Assembly (NCBI GenBank): GCA_017428625.1
Contig: JAFRQM010000049.1
Coordinates: forward strand, 1-64,000
Direction of reading: 5' to 3'
Origin: Clostridia bacterium
GTDB lineage: Bacteria; Bacillota; Clostridia; Oscillospirales; Acutalibacteraceae
Length of the DNA stretch: 64,000 bases
In this document: positions 52,126 to 60,864 of the stretch, piece by piece
Layout: each line of letters opens with the position of its first letter
Numbering within the stretch: position 1 is the stretch's first letter
Translations under genes and position numbers: made by a program
The notes under the pieces: generated by a model
What the model was told of the DNA's origin: nothing
Database searches by the model: none
Seen by the model: the letters and a program-made list of their open reading frames with translations, nothing else

Positions 52126-53214
52126 GTGAAACTCGGTTTCGGTCTTATGCGTCTGCCTCGCAAGGGGGTCGGCATAGATATAGCTCAGACAAGCAAAATG
52201 GTGGATATGTTTATTGAAAGCGGCGGCACATATTTTGACACAGCTTATGTTTATCTCGGTTCGGAAGAAGCCGCAAAAAAAGCACTCTGCACAAGATATG
52301 ACCGCAGCTCATACACTCTCGCAACCAAACTCAACGCAAGCATTGCGCTTACTGAAAAAATCGCCCGCGGTCAGATTGAAACAAGTTTAAAAAGAACGGG
52401 CGCGCAGTATTTTGACTATTACCTTCTCCATTCTCTTATGGAGAAAAACTTTAAAAAGTATGACAAGTTCGACCTTTGGAATTTTGCCAAAGAGCAGAAG
52501 AAAGCGGGCTTAATCAAATATTACGGTTTCTCGTTTCACGGCGGACCTCAGTTGCTTGATGAACTTCTGACCGAACACAGCGATGTTGATTTTGTTCAGT
52601 TACAGATTAATTACTGCGATTGGGAGAGTTCGAAAGTCAAAGCCCGCGAAAACTATGAAATTGCAAGAAAACATAATAAGCAGATTGTAATAATGGAACC
52701 TGTCAAAGGCGGAAGACTTGCAGACCCTCCCGAAAATGTTAAAGAGATTTTCAAAAAAGCAAATCCCGACGCATCTTATGCTTCCTGGGCAATCCGATTT
52801 GCCGCTTCGCTTGACGGAGTTCTGTCTGTTCTTTCGGGTATGTCCAATATTGAACAGATGCAGGATAACCTTTCGTTTATGAAGGATTTCAAACCGCTCA
52901 ACTCCGATGAATATGAAGTCATCAGAGAAGCGCAGAAAGCGTTCAACGAAGTCAGGCAGATTCCCTGCACGGCTTGCGAATACTGTAAAAAAGGCTGCCC
53001 TAAACAGATTGATATACCCTCAATTTTCTCGGCGAGAAACGAACAGCTTATATACGGTCAGATTGAAAAAGGTCAGCAAAAGTATGATTCTATAACAGAG
53101 AACTCCGCAAAAGCTTCCGAGTGCATCAAATGCGGTGCCTGCGAAAAAATCTGCCCTCAGAAAATCTCCGTTGTTGAAGAACTCGCGTCATGCGCGGCAA
53201 CATTCGAAAGGTAA
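52126..53214 (+). CDS. Aldo/keto reductase with C-terminal ferredoxin domain
   Basis: Aldo/keto reductase TIM barrel (about 1-270) with FDTAYVYLGSE, an active-site Lys in ATKLN and LLHS, fused to a C-terminal ferredoxin-like region (about 280-362). The fusion carries CTACEYCKKGCPKQ and CIKCGACEKICPQ, enough for two [4Fe-4S] clusters. This fusion is common in anaerobic Firmicutes, and its substrate is not known. The start is GTG 52126 behind GAAAGGG. Confidence 0.9.
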   Translation: MKLGFGLMRLPRKGVGIDIAQTSKMVDMFIESGGTYFDTAYVYLGSEEAAKKALCTRYDRSSYTLATKLNASIALTEKIARGQIETSLKRTGAQYFDYYLLHSLMEKNFKKYDKFDLWNFAKEQKKAGLIKYYGFSFHGGPQLLDELLTEHSDVDFVQLQINYCDWESSKVKARENYEIARKHNKQIVIMEPVKGGRLADPPENVKEIFKKANPDASYASWAIRFAASLDGVLSVLSGMSNIEQMQDNLSFMKDFKPLNSDEYEVIREAQKAFNEVRQIPCTACEYCKKGCPKQIDIPSIFSARNEQLIYGQIEKGQQKYDSITENSAKASECIKCGACEKICPQKISVVEELASCAATFER

Positions 53215-53231
53215 AAATATACAAATAATCA

Positions 53232-53265
53232 GCCCTTGAGTTCGCACTCAAGGGCGTCTTTGTTT
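53232..53265. terminator. Terminator between the aldo/keto reductase and GPH transporter genes
   Basis: GCCCTTGAG (53232-53240), TTCGCA loop, CTCAAGGGC (53247-53255), then GTCTTTGTTTG. It serves the convergent genes; the T-run is imperfect. Confidence 0.7.
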
Positions 53266-53266
53266 G

Positions 53267-54856
53267 CTATTCTTCTTCCGCGAGCATTTCGATCATTTCA
53301 TTAATGCCTTCTTCCAAACCCTCGCTCTTTTTAGCCATAAGCGCGCGTCGCTCATTCAACTCCACATACATTTTTTCGCGCTTTTCACCGACCAGGTCAT
53401 AGAACAGGTACGGTATTACTTTGACTATTCTCGGCAGAATGTTTATTCCGTTAAATAAGAAGAAAACCTTTTGGTAAACTTTTTTGTTGCCCTGAGACCA
53501 TGGCAGCATTTCAATTGTTGTGTCATATCCGGACCACTTAAAAAGAACAATCGTAAGCATCGCGTTAAGCGGAGCGGTTATTTTTGTGATAAGATTTGTC
53601 AGAATATTAATTGTTCCGTCAGGCCTCTCACCTGTTACATATTCGGTGTAGTCGCTTATCTCTCTGCCGATTTCACCTTCAACAACATTTGCGGGCCCGT
53701 TGTTTATGCCGTTTAAACCATAGAAAAAGGCATATATAATAACAACAAGCCATTTTCTGTCAACAAAAGGAATACCGAGCCACATTCCGCAAACGCATAA
53801 AATATCCCACATTCGCAGTGCGATAAGTTCATTCCTGTTATTGTTTTTAAACATTTTTGCAAATTTGGGAATGAAAGTTACCGAAATAGGGTCCATAACA
53901 TTGTATGGCATATAGGCGAGGAATGAGGGAATTGAGCCTCCGAAAATCTCCTGCTGTGTAACAACATCCCAGGAGTAACCGCCGTCGGCCCACCACGAAG
54001 TAGCAAAGTTTGCAATAAAATTGCGAAGCATATATTTGTTTTTGAGAACATAAAAAACAGTTTTTTCTATAGGTGCGGGTCTGGATTGCAAAAGGACCCT
54101 TTCTTTGCAGGTTATCGCCATAGCCATATTGCCCGCAATTCCGATAAAAGCCGAAATCCATCCGAGCAGTGAAAACAGCGATGCAACGGGCAACTGAATA
54201 TAGCCTTTGTTGTTTAACTCCATAAGGGGCAGAAAAATTGCGTAAACAAGCTGAGAACCCCATTCGCCTATATAAGTCTGAAGCAGATTTACCGAAATTC
54301 TGTCTTTCGGGTTCGGAGTCATCAGCACAAGCATATTATTGCGCGGAATATTGTAAACCGTTGAAAATGTTTCTTTCAGAAAAAGCATAACGAAAACAAA
54401 CATTATCTTTTTCGGATCGTTTCCGGATGGACTCTTTAAGAACAGAGCGCCTGAATACATTACCGCGGCGCTTATAAAGTAGGGGATTGCGCCGAAAAGA
54501 ATATACGGTCTTGATTTGCCCCATCTTGTTCTTGTTCTGTCGTATGCTATACCCATCAAAGGGTCGTTGAGAACATCATAAATGCCGATGAGCGCTTTAA
54601 TTGCGGTAACATATACCATATTGATTTTCAGAACATTAACAAAGAATAAAGTCTGATAAACCTCAACGGCATTAAGAACCTTTGAAGCAAACTGAGCAAC
54701 TGCGGGCACAACAAGTTCCTTACCGCCGATTACTCTTGTGTGGAACATCCTGACGGCTATGTCGCTGTATTCACTGAGTTTATCTTTATCAATGCTGGCG
54801 GCGGAATTGTCTTCCGCGCCGAAGAAGGTGCGCGCTATCTTGCTTTCTTCAGCCAT
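53267..54856 (-). CDS. GPH-family MFS transporter
   Basis: Cation-coupled carrier of 529 residues with about twelve hydrophobic segments. The loop GIAYDRTRTRWGKSRPY near 105-120 is the diagnostic GPH (glycoside-pentoside-hexuronide) motif. Both ends carry extra charged soluble stretches, the C-terminal one acidic. The start overlaps the stop of the Ig-like protein gene by one base (TGATG). The substrate is unknown, and no glycosidase is adjacent. Confidence 0.85.
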   Translation of the reverse strand: MAEESKIARTFFGAEDNSAASIDKDKLSEYSDIAVRMFHTRVIGGKELVVPAVAQFASKVLNAVEVYQTLFFVNVLKINMVYVTAIKALIGIYDVLNDPLMGIAYDRTRTRWGKSRPYILFGAIPYFISAAVMYSGALFLKSPSGNDPKKIMFVFVMLFLKETFSTVYNIPRNNMLVLMTPNPKDRISVNLLQTYIGEWGSQLVYAIFLPLMELNNKGYIQLPVASLFSLLGWISAFIGIAGNMAMAITCKERVLLQSRPAPIEKTVFYVLKNKYMLRNFIANFATSWWADGGYSWDVVTQQEIFGGSIPSFLAYMPYNVMDPISVTFIPKFAKMFKNNNRNELIALRMWDILCVCGMWLGIPFVDRKWLVVIIYAFFYGLNGINNGPANVVEGEIGREISDYTEYVTGERPDGTINILTNLITKITAPLNAMLTIVLFKWSGYDTTIEMLPWSQGNKKVYQKVFFLFNGINILPRIVKVIPYLFYDLVGEKREKMYVELNERRALMAKKSEGLEEGINEMIEMLAEEE

Positions 54857-56244
54857 CAGTCTGTCACCTCCACTTTACATGATGAATAAAAGTTACCGTC
54901 ATCGGTTATTACATAAACAGTTGTTTTGCCTTTGCCTGTTGCGGTAACTTTTCCGGATTTGTCTATTACCGCCACTTCTTTATTTTCGGTGAACCAGAAG
55001 CATTTGGTGTTGGTAGTGTCAGACGGGTCAAATTCCGCAACCAGCGTCTGGCTGCTGCCTGTTTTAAGTTTCAGTTTTCCGTGGTTTAGGTCAACTCCCT
55101 CGGCGGGCACACCTACATGAACAAGGCAGCTGTCAGAGTATTCCGCTCCGTTGAAAATGAATTTCGCGGTTATAACGGAGTCTCCGAACTGTTTGTGGGT
55201 TTTTAGATATCCTTCTTCATCAACCGTTACCGTATCTTCATTTGAAGATGTCCACACAACGTCGTATTTCACCGGGTCGTCGCAGGTAAGAGTTGCCTTG
55301 AGAACTTCTGTTGAACCCAACTCTATTGTCTTTTCGTTAACATTGAGTTTAACACCCGGCCAACTGAATGAATATGTCACCGTGTCTTTTGCGCAGTATC
55401 CAACCGAGACATCGTTGAGTTCACTGTATTCATCGCCGAAATTCAGGCTCAGGGTATTATCCGCAAGTGTCTCAAACCTCAGTGTCTCGATTTTGTCTGT
55501 CAAACGGTTTACTTTAATGAACAGATTAGCCTCTTTTATTTCTTTTTCAAGGTATTTGAAAGTGTAATACGAAGTCGCGTTTGCGTTTTCGGCGAAAACA
55601 CTTTCAAGCATCTCTGTTTTGGGAAAAGCGGAATTTCTGAAAGAATCCGAATCCGGTTTTATGTGAAGCGTTATTTCATAATTATCGCTGTATCTGAGTT
55701 CAAGAGAATTCATATTTCCGCACTTCGGGCATTTTTCATTGAAATCCTCATAATTGACACTGTCTGTGCACATTGAACAGCGGTAATACATACGTCTGAA
55801 ATCAACGCTTTCAATATCATTTGCGCTGATTTGAAAACTGTTGCTTAAAAACGGCGCGGCGCTTTCACCGTAATCTGCTGTATTTGATTCATAGGCGGAT
55901 TCAACTTTTTCGTCTATTCCGTCAGCCGCCATTTTTGCCGCCGCGTTCAAACGGCTGTTGTCAAGGCTGTTGATTACTGAATCTTTGTCAATGGAATAAA
56001 TTTCATCGAGTTGCGTGTAAGGCTTTTCTTCAAGCGCTTTCGCAATAACCGAACCGGCGTAAGAAACTATTTCTTCATTAGTTTCGGGAAGTTTTGAAAG
56101 CGGTTCGGCGGGTGTGTATAATTCGCGAACGCCCTCAATGGCAAGAATGTCAGCGGCTCCCATTCCCACGCCGCCTACAAAGAATAAAACCAGGATGACG
56201 ACAACAATTTTATAAATGTGTTTTTTCCATTCAATCTTCTTCAC
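54856..56244 (-). CDS. Exported protein with zinc ribbon and Ig-like (BIG2) domains
   Basis: 462 residues. A basic start and membrane helix (about 10-32) should place the rest outside the cell. A helical part is followed by a zinc ribbon C156, C159, C172, C175 (YRCSMC...KCPKCG), a middle domain, and one or two C-terminal BIG2-type Ig-like domains (about 298-380 and 384-462). GTG 56244 is preferred over ATG 56250 because the GGGAGG site is then eight instead of two bases away. It overlaps the genes on both sides. I know no named family for the whole protein. Confidence 0.68.
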   Translation of the reverse strand: MKKIEWKKHIYKIVVVILVLFFVGGVGMGAADILAIEGVRELYTPAEPLSKLPETNEEIVSYAGSVIAKALEEKPYTQLDEIYSIDKDSVINSLDNSRLNAAAKMAADGIDEKVESAYESNTADYGESAAPFLSNSFQISANDIESVDFRRMYYRCSMCTDSVNYEDFNEKCPKCGNMNSLELRYSDNYEITLHIKPDSDSFRNSAFPKTEMLESVFAENANATSYYTFKYLEKEIKEANLFIKVNRLTDKIETLRFETLADNTLSLNFGDEYSELNDVSVGYCAKDTVTYSFSWPGVKLNVNEKTIELGSTEVLKATLTCDDPVKYDVVWTSSNEDTVTVDEEGYLKTHKQFGDSVITAKFIFNGAEYSDSCLVHVGVPAEGVDLNHGKLKLKTGSSQTLVAEFDPSDTTNTKCFWFTENKEVAVIDKSGKVTATGKGKTTVYVITDDGNFYSSCKVEVTD

Positions 56245-57139
56245 TGTCATCGCCTCCCTCACCGTTAATTTCATTTTCTTTCTTATGGTAGAGTTCCTGC
56301 TGCTGCTTGATTTCCTTGTCAATAAGGCGGGTTTCTTCCGTCTCGACAATGGGTTGGGGGAGGTCGTCAAGATTGATTTCACCGTTTTTTACTTTTTTCG
56401 CGATTTCTTTTCTTTCAATGTCTCCTTCTTTATAAATAATATTAAGACCGTTCTTCAAAATAAGCAGGTTTACAACAAAAACAACAGCAAAAGCAATAAC
56501 GGTAATTACATATCCGAACGAAACATTGCCCGAAAGCAGAACTCCGTCAGCGATATCTGCCGTGTGCGGAAATCTGAAGCACAAAACAGTTGCCGTAATT
56601 GTTGCCGCAATTCCGAGCAGGCTCACAGCACAAATTACCTTCGGCATTTTTCTGATATTGATAATACTCAGAACTGTCAGAAGGAATACCAGCAGCGCAA
56701 ATACAGTAACAACCGCTATTCCGATTATGGCGGCAAACAGAGAAATAAAAGCAAGTCTGTCGGGGCCGCCGCTTTTCATTGCCAAAACATAATCAAGACT
56801 GCCGTCTGAAAAAGCATTGAACAGGCCGAGCGCAGAAAGAGAGAGTTTACCGTCATAAAACGGCTGTGATATATTTGCGCCGGCATAAGGAACAAGCAGG
56901 CTCAAAACAGGCAGAATCATTGTGCAAAGACGGATAACGGCAAGTTTTGAACCGATAAAATTCGCCTTTAGGTGAGCAATTAAAATGCTTATCTTAGCGA
57001 GAGAAAGTTCAGCCTTTTTCGCATCGTGATAAAACTTTTTGTCAAAGTCATAAAATCTTATATTAACCTTGCAATTAGGGCAAAGCTGACCAATGTGGAA
57101 AATCGGGATTTTTTGTTTGCATTTCGGGCATACTGCCAT
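56231..57139 (-). CDS. Zinc-ribbon multi-pass membrane protein of unknown function
   Basis: 302 residues. The N-terminal zinc ribbon is C4, C7, C20, C23 (CPKCKQK...CPNCKVN). About four hydrophobic segments follow (roughly 66-88, 130-165, 170-195 and 205-230), then a charged cytoplasmic tail of ~70 residues rich in Glu and Lys. The ribosome site is weak. First gene of the unit with the Ig-like protein and GPH transporter, so it may regulate or assemble them; this is inferred only from position. Confidence 0.65.
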   Translation of the reverse strand: MAVCPKCKQKIPIFHIGQLCPNCKVNIRFYDFDKKFYHDAKKAELSLAKISILIAHLKANFIGSKLAVIRLCTMILPVLSLLVPYAGANISQPFYDGKLSLSALGLFNAFSDGSLDYVLAMKSGGPDRLAFISLFAAIIGIAVVTVFALLVFLLTVLSIINIRKMPKVICAVSLLGIAATITATVLCFRFPHTADIADGVLLSGNVSFGYVITVIAFAVVFVVNLLILKNGLNIIYKEGDIERKEIAKKVKNGEINLDDLPQPIVETEETRLIDKEIKQQQELYHKKENEINGEGGDDSEED

Positions 57140-57200
57140 CGGATCACTGCTTTCTTAAAATGAAATAAAACCGTCTTTATACGGAAAATCAACATCTTAA

Positions 57201-57229
57201 ATATTATCATAAATTAATATAGTTGTCAA
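57201..57229 (-). promoter_or_regulatory. Possible promoter of the zinc-ribbon/Ig-like/GPH unit
   Basis: On the minus strand TTGACA (57229-57224), 17-bp spacer, TAATAT (57206-57201). The -10 is poor, the -35 perfect. Confidence 0.5.
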
Positions 57230-57288
57230 TTTATACAAAATTAATAAACGATTATGTTATAGGCTGTTTAAAACAACGAAAAACTGCA

Positions 57289-57314
57289 TCTCCGCAGCCA
57301 CGAAGAGGCAGTTT
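57289..57314 (-). terminator. Terminator after the AlkP-LamG gene
   Basis: Imperfect hairpin with outer arms AAACTGC (57291-57297) and GCAGTTT (57308-57314) and A-run to the left, giving a U-run on the minus strand. Confidence 0.6.
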
Positions 57315-57323
57315 GAACTGTTG

Positions 57324-58892
57324 TTATTGTATTCCGTAGTATTCTGATAGTTTTGCAATATCGTCACGGCAGAGAGCTTTATTGAATACAATCAGATCAT
57401 CAAGGTTGAAAATATATCCCTTTTCGCTGTTGCATTTACCCGATGCGTCGTCGCCCACAGTGAAGGGCAGACAGTCAAACGAAACATCTTTGAACCTTCC
57501 GGGAATAACCGCTCTCTTTTTCAATTCGAAGTTATGGTATATTTCAACAGTTCCGTTTTTTCTGTCAACGCTGTAAACTATATGAAGCCAGCCGCTTGCG
57601 ATGTCATAGTGATACGGCATATTTATTTCTGCACGGGAATCCGGTTCACCGTTTTCAATAAAAAGAACGGAGTCGCATTTGTCAAAGCCGAGAGCAAATC
57701 CCGCACCCTGACCTGTCATATCTTTGCCGCCGCAAATAAAACATACTCTGTTGAGCGCTTTGTCAATTTTCAGCCAGACCGCAATGCTGAAACTTTCTTC
57801 GCCGAACTTTAAACTGTCACAGGCAATGGTTCCTGTTGCACCGAGTTCGCCGTAGGCTCCGCGCACACCGTTGCTGTAATATTTCACCTGACCGTTTTGT
57901 GTAAAAACACAGTTGTCTGAAGAATCATTTGTGTTGTTGTCAAAAAACAATGCAAGTTTAATGCTGTCTTTTTCAAAAAAAGAGTAAAGTCCTTCGGCAC
58001 TGTTGATTTCAGGCGTATCACGGCTTTCAATACTGTAATTCTCAATTTCGGCAGGTCTGTTGTAAACAGGCTCTGCGTCATCAAATATATTGAGCGGTAT
58101 CTGTGATGAATAACCGAAAATATCATATTGAGGCACATCCAGACCGAATGCGTGCAGAACTATCGCGCTTATGTCTTTTGTTTGAGCATAAGGTATGTCG
58201 GCATTTAAAACAGTTTTGCCGGCAAGAGCGAGATAAACATATTTTTCTCCGTCAGTGTATCCGCCGTGCCCGTGGTCATATCCGCCGTGGTCTGCAACAA
58301 CAATAAAAAGCGTGTCTTCGATTATTTCGGCTTTTTTGTAAGCGTCATAAACTCTGCCCACACAGCCGTCGGCGGCTGTAATTGAGTCAAGGTGCCCCTT
58401 TGTGCCGTAGCCGTAGTGATGACCGGCGCCGTCAACATCGTCAAACTGAATAAACAGCAGCCGGGGCTTTCGGCTGACGCATTCTTCAATTATTTCCGTC
58501 AGTTTTTCATCGTTGTCGGCTGTGTGCATTTCAACATCCAGACTGTGTTCGATTATTCCGTGATTTATAGGATTCCAGTTGCAGCAGGAGCAAAGAAAAG
58601 CATCCGGAAAAGCATCCCTGACAGTTTTGAAAAACGAGGGCAAATCCGTGTTGGTATATTCTTCCTGACCCACAATTGAGTTAGTCAGACCGTGCACCTC
58701 CGGCTGGGCGCCCAGAAGCATCGCTCCCCAGTTCTGCGCACTTATTGTAGGTGATAAACTTACGGCATAAAACGCTTCTGCACCGCTTTTAAAAATCTTA
58801 TCCATATGCGGTGTGAAGGCGTCCTTGTTAAAGTTTCCCATACCGTCAATGCCCGCAATAACAACGTGCTTGTAAATGTAACTCATATTCAC
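57324..58892 (-). CDS. Alkaline phosphatase-superfamily phosphodiesterase fused to a LamG-like domain
   Basis: 522 residues, no clear signal peptide. The N-terminal two thirds are a type I phosphodiesterase/nucleotide pyrophosphatase-like domain with metal and catalytic residues in GIDGMG (14-19), SPTISAQNWG (nucleophile Thr), FDDVDGAGHHYG and ADHGGYDHGHGG. From about 340 on there is a concanavalin/LamG-like beta-sandwich (FSIAVWLKI, GWLHIVYSVD, FTVGDD). The start is GTG 58892, six bases after AGGAG. It follows the XRE regulator gene by 11 bases. The substrate may be a phosphodiester linked to a glycan, but that is a guess. Confidence 0.82.
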   Translation of the reverse strand: MNMSYIYKHVVIAGIDGMGNFNKDAFTPHMDKIFKSGAEAFYAVSLSPTISAQNWGAMLLGAQPEVHGLTNSIVGQEEYTNTDLPSFFKTVRDAFPDAFLCSCCNWNPINHGIIEHSLDVEMHTADNDEKLTEIIEECVSRKPRLLFIQFDDVDGAGHHYGYGTKGHLDSITAADGCVGRVYDAYKKAEIIEDTLFIVVADHGGYDHGHGGYTDGEKYVYLALAGKTVLNADIPYAQTKDISAIVLHAFGLDVPQYDIFGYSSQIPLNIFDDAEPVYNRPAEIENYSIESRDTPEINSAEGLYSFFEKDSIKLALFFDNNTNDSSDNCVFTQNGQVKYYSNGVRGAYGELGATGTIACDSLKFGEESFSIAVWLKIDKALNRVCFICGGKDMTGQGAGFALGFDKCDSVLFIENGEPDSRAEINMPYHYDIASGWLHIVYSVDRKNGTVEIYHNFELKKRAVIPGRFKDVSFDCLPFTVGDDASGKCNSEKGYIFNLDDLIVFNKALCRDDIAKLSEYYGIQ

Positions 58893-58903
58893 TGCCGTCT
58901 CCT

Positions 58904-59545
58904 TTATTTATTCCTTTTGTTTATCAGCACTCCGAGCACGGTTCCGACAAACGATATCGCCGCACCGATAGGTAACATCGGCAAATCGGGCCATCTGAAA
59001 GTGTGAAATGCTGTCATGTTTGACACACTCAGTGTTGAGTATGGCACAAGCATAAACATTGTTCCGAAAAACAAGGGAAGAATCCATTTGTATCTTCCGA
59101 AAAAAACGCTTTTGCCGATAATCAGCGAAACAATAAATGTTGTTATGGGCATTATAATCCATATAAACATCAGCGAATAGCCCATTGCGTCCGAAGGCTC
59201 CGTGAAAAACCAGAAAACAATTTCAGACAAAGCCCATATAATAAGATACACACTGAAAAGAATGATTTTTGAAAGATTGTTTTTGCTTTTTACAATGTTG
59301 GTGCTGTCATCAAGATAATCCATATACCTCATACCGTCAGTCATATTGCCGTCCTCCTTAAGTAGTTTGTCAAGGCTGACATTGTAAATATCACTCATTC
59401 TGATAACGCTTACAATGTCGGGGTATGATTTTTCGTTTTCCCAGTTTGAAACGGTCTGTCTGCTTACCCCGAGAAGTTCAGCAGCGTATTCCTGTGTCAG
59501 TCCCGCTTCATTTCTTGCCGTTTTGATTTTTAAACCTATATTCAT
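58904..59545 (-). CDS. XRE-family regulator with C-terminal membrane domain
   Basis: 213 residues. The N-terminal Cro/CI helix-turn-helix (about 5-60) reads GLTQEYAAELLGVSRQTVSNWE. From about 90 on there are four hydrophobic segments, so the DNA-binding part would be held at the membrane. The promoter and RBS (AAGGAGG) are good. It probably controls itself and the AlkP-LamG gene 11 bases downstream. Confidence 0.85.
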   Translation of the reverse strand: MNIGLKIKTARNEAGLTQEYAAELLGVSRQTVSNWENEKSYPDIVSVIRMSDIYNVSLDKLLKEDGNMTDGMRYMDYLDDSTNIVKSKNNLSKIILFSVYLIIWALSEIVFWFFTEPSDAMGYSLMFIWIIMPITTFIVSLIIGKSVFFGRYKWILPLFFGTMFMLVPYSTLSVSNMTAFHTFRWPDLPMLPIGAAISFVGTVLGVLINKRNK

Positions 59546-59612
59546 ATTCCGCCTCCTTGTCTGCCGGCTGAGTTAATAATGAATCAAAAGCACCTCAAAG
59601 TCAATCAAATGT

Positions 59613-59641
59613 ATTTTACATCCTGTGTGATTTCTTGTCAA
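59613..59641 (-). promoter_or_regulatory. Promoter of the XRE-AlkP unit
   Basis: On the minus strand TTGACA (59641-59636), 17-bp spacer, TAAAAT (59618-59613). The rest of the gap up to 59773 is very AT-rich, and I see no gene in it. Confidence 0.7.
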
Positions 59642-59773
59642 AAATCTTTTACATTTTCAAAACAATTCAGTTTTTCCTTATAATATATGGTTTTTCAAAA
59701 GAAAAAAAGGACCTCGAGAAAAAGAATACAAATAAATTATTGCTTACTCTTTTATTTTTGTTTATTTGATTTA

Positions 59774-59802
59774 TTTACCGTAAATTATTAATTTGCTATA
59801 AT
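59774..59802 (+). promoter_or_regulatory. Promoter of the E2-domain gene
   Basis: TTTACC (59774-59779), 17-bp spacer, TATAAT (59797-59802). Confidence 0.58.
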
Positions 59803-59834
59803 TAACAACATAAAAATGAAAAAGGAAGATGGTT

Positions 59835-60749
59835 ATGAAGCCTACAAAAACGACATGGTTCGGAATACAGAGAAAAATAATTGCCAAAACCACAACCGAA
59901 AGCTGGCAGACTGTTCCGCATATCGGTTACAGTTATGAACCTGAGGTTTCAAAGTTTATGGCAATGACAAAACAGCTTAACGCCTCCGGTAAATTCTCTC
60001 AGAAAATTACGGTCAACACATTTATGCTCAAAACGATTGCCGAAGGTCTTAAAGCGGCTCCCGCACTCAATGCGAATATTCATTATGACGCAAAAAGCGT
60101 CAAAGGTTATATAACCGAATACGAAGATATCCACGCATCAATGACCTGGGTTCTGCCGAACAACGAGATGATGACTATCAATCTTCATGACATAGGCAGT
60201 AAATCACTGAGTGAACTTAACGAATATATCGCGGATGTTTCACGCAAAATAAACAATACAAATCTCGATGAGGTTATGTATTCAATCTCGTTTGATGACA
60301 CAATGCAGGAACTTAAAAAAGGTCATCTCATCAAAGTTATCCGCAGGCTGACGGGCGCAAAACTTGGTAAACACAAGGTTCAGACTCTTAAAGGGCAGGC
60401 AAAAAAGGATTATTACGCCATACCCGAAACCGACCGCCTCACAAAAGAAGACATCCGACAGGGCACGGTCTGCATTTCAAATATCGGCTCAACCACAAGA
60501 GGCATTCACGGCAGATGCACCATGCTCGCCGTCATTCCTCCCGAAGTTTTTGTTCTTTGTATGAGTTCGGTTCAGAAAACTCCCGTTGTTGTTACCGATG
60601 AGAACGGAGAAGACAAAGTTGTTCCCGGTCTTGTAATGCCTATGGAAATGGTGTTTGACCACAGAGCGGTTGATTTCGATAAAATCGTTCCTTTTCTCAA
60701 CAGACTTGAACAGATATTCAATCATCCCGAAGAAATGCTTGATTGGTAA
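59835..60749 (+). CDS. Stand-alone 2-oxoacid dehydrogenase E2 acyltransferase domain
   Basis: About 304 residues that match only the CAT-like catalytic domain of dihydrolipoyl acyltransferases. No lipoyl domain, no E1-binding domain and no other dehydrogenase gene is nearby. The C-terminal active-site motif is DHRAVDFD, where the usual HHxxxDG-type motif ends in Gly rather than Phe. TVCISNIGSTTRG near 215 is conserved. ATG 59835 fits AAAGGA better than ATG 59829. It may act as a chloramphenicol acetyltransferase-like acyltransferase, but the acceptor is unknown. Confidence 0.78.
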   Translation: MKPTKTTWFGIQRKIIAKTTTESWQTVPHIGYSYEPEVSKFMAMTKQLNASGKFSQKITVNTFMLKTIAEGLKAAPALNANIHYDAKSVKGYITEYEDIHASMTWVLPNNEMMTINLHDIGSKSLSELNEYIADVSRKINNTNLDEVMYSISFDDTMQELKKGHLIKVIRRLTGAKLGKHKVQTLKGQAKKDYYAIPETDRLTKEDIRQGTVCISNIGSTTRGIHGRCTMLAVIPPEVFVLCMSSVQKTPVVVTDENGEDKVVPGLVMPMEMVFDHRAVDFDKIVPFLNRLEQIFNHPEEMLDW

Positions 60750-60766
60750 AAACAGAATAACAATCG

Positions 60767-60800
60767 GCGGGTATCCGTTTTTTACGGATACCCGCATTTT
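60767..60800 (+). terminator. Terminator after the E2-domain gene
   Basis: GCGGGTATCCGT (60767-60778) / ACGGATACCCGC (60784-60795), then ATTTT. Confidence 0.85.
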
Positions 60801-60827
60801 ATGCAGTTTCCGCTGTTTTTCCGCAAA

Positions 60828-60857
60828 AAAACTTGCAGGTCAGCGCCTGCAAGTTTT
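60828..60857 (-). terminator. Terminator of the pot operon
   Basis: AAAACTTGCAGG / CCTGCAAGTTTT (ACTTGCAGG 60831-60839, CCTGCAAGT 60846-60854) with A/T flanks. Confidence 0.82.
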
Positions 60858-60864
60858 ATCAGAA

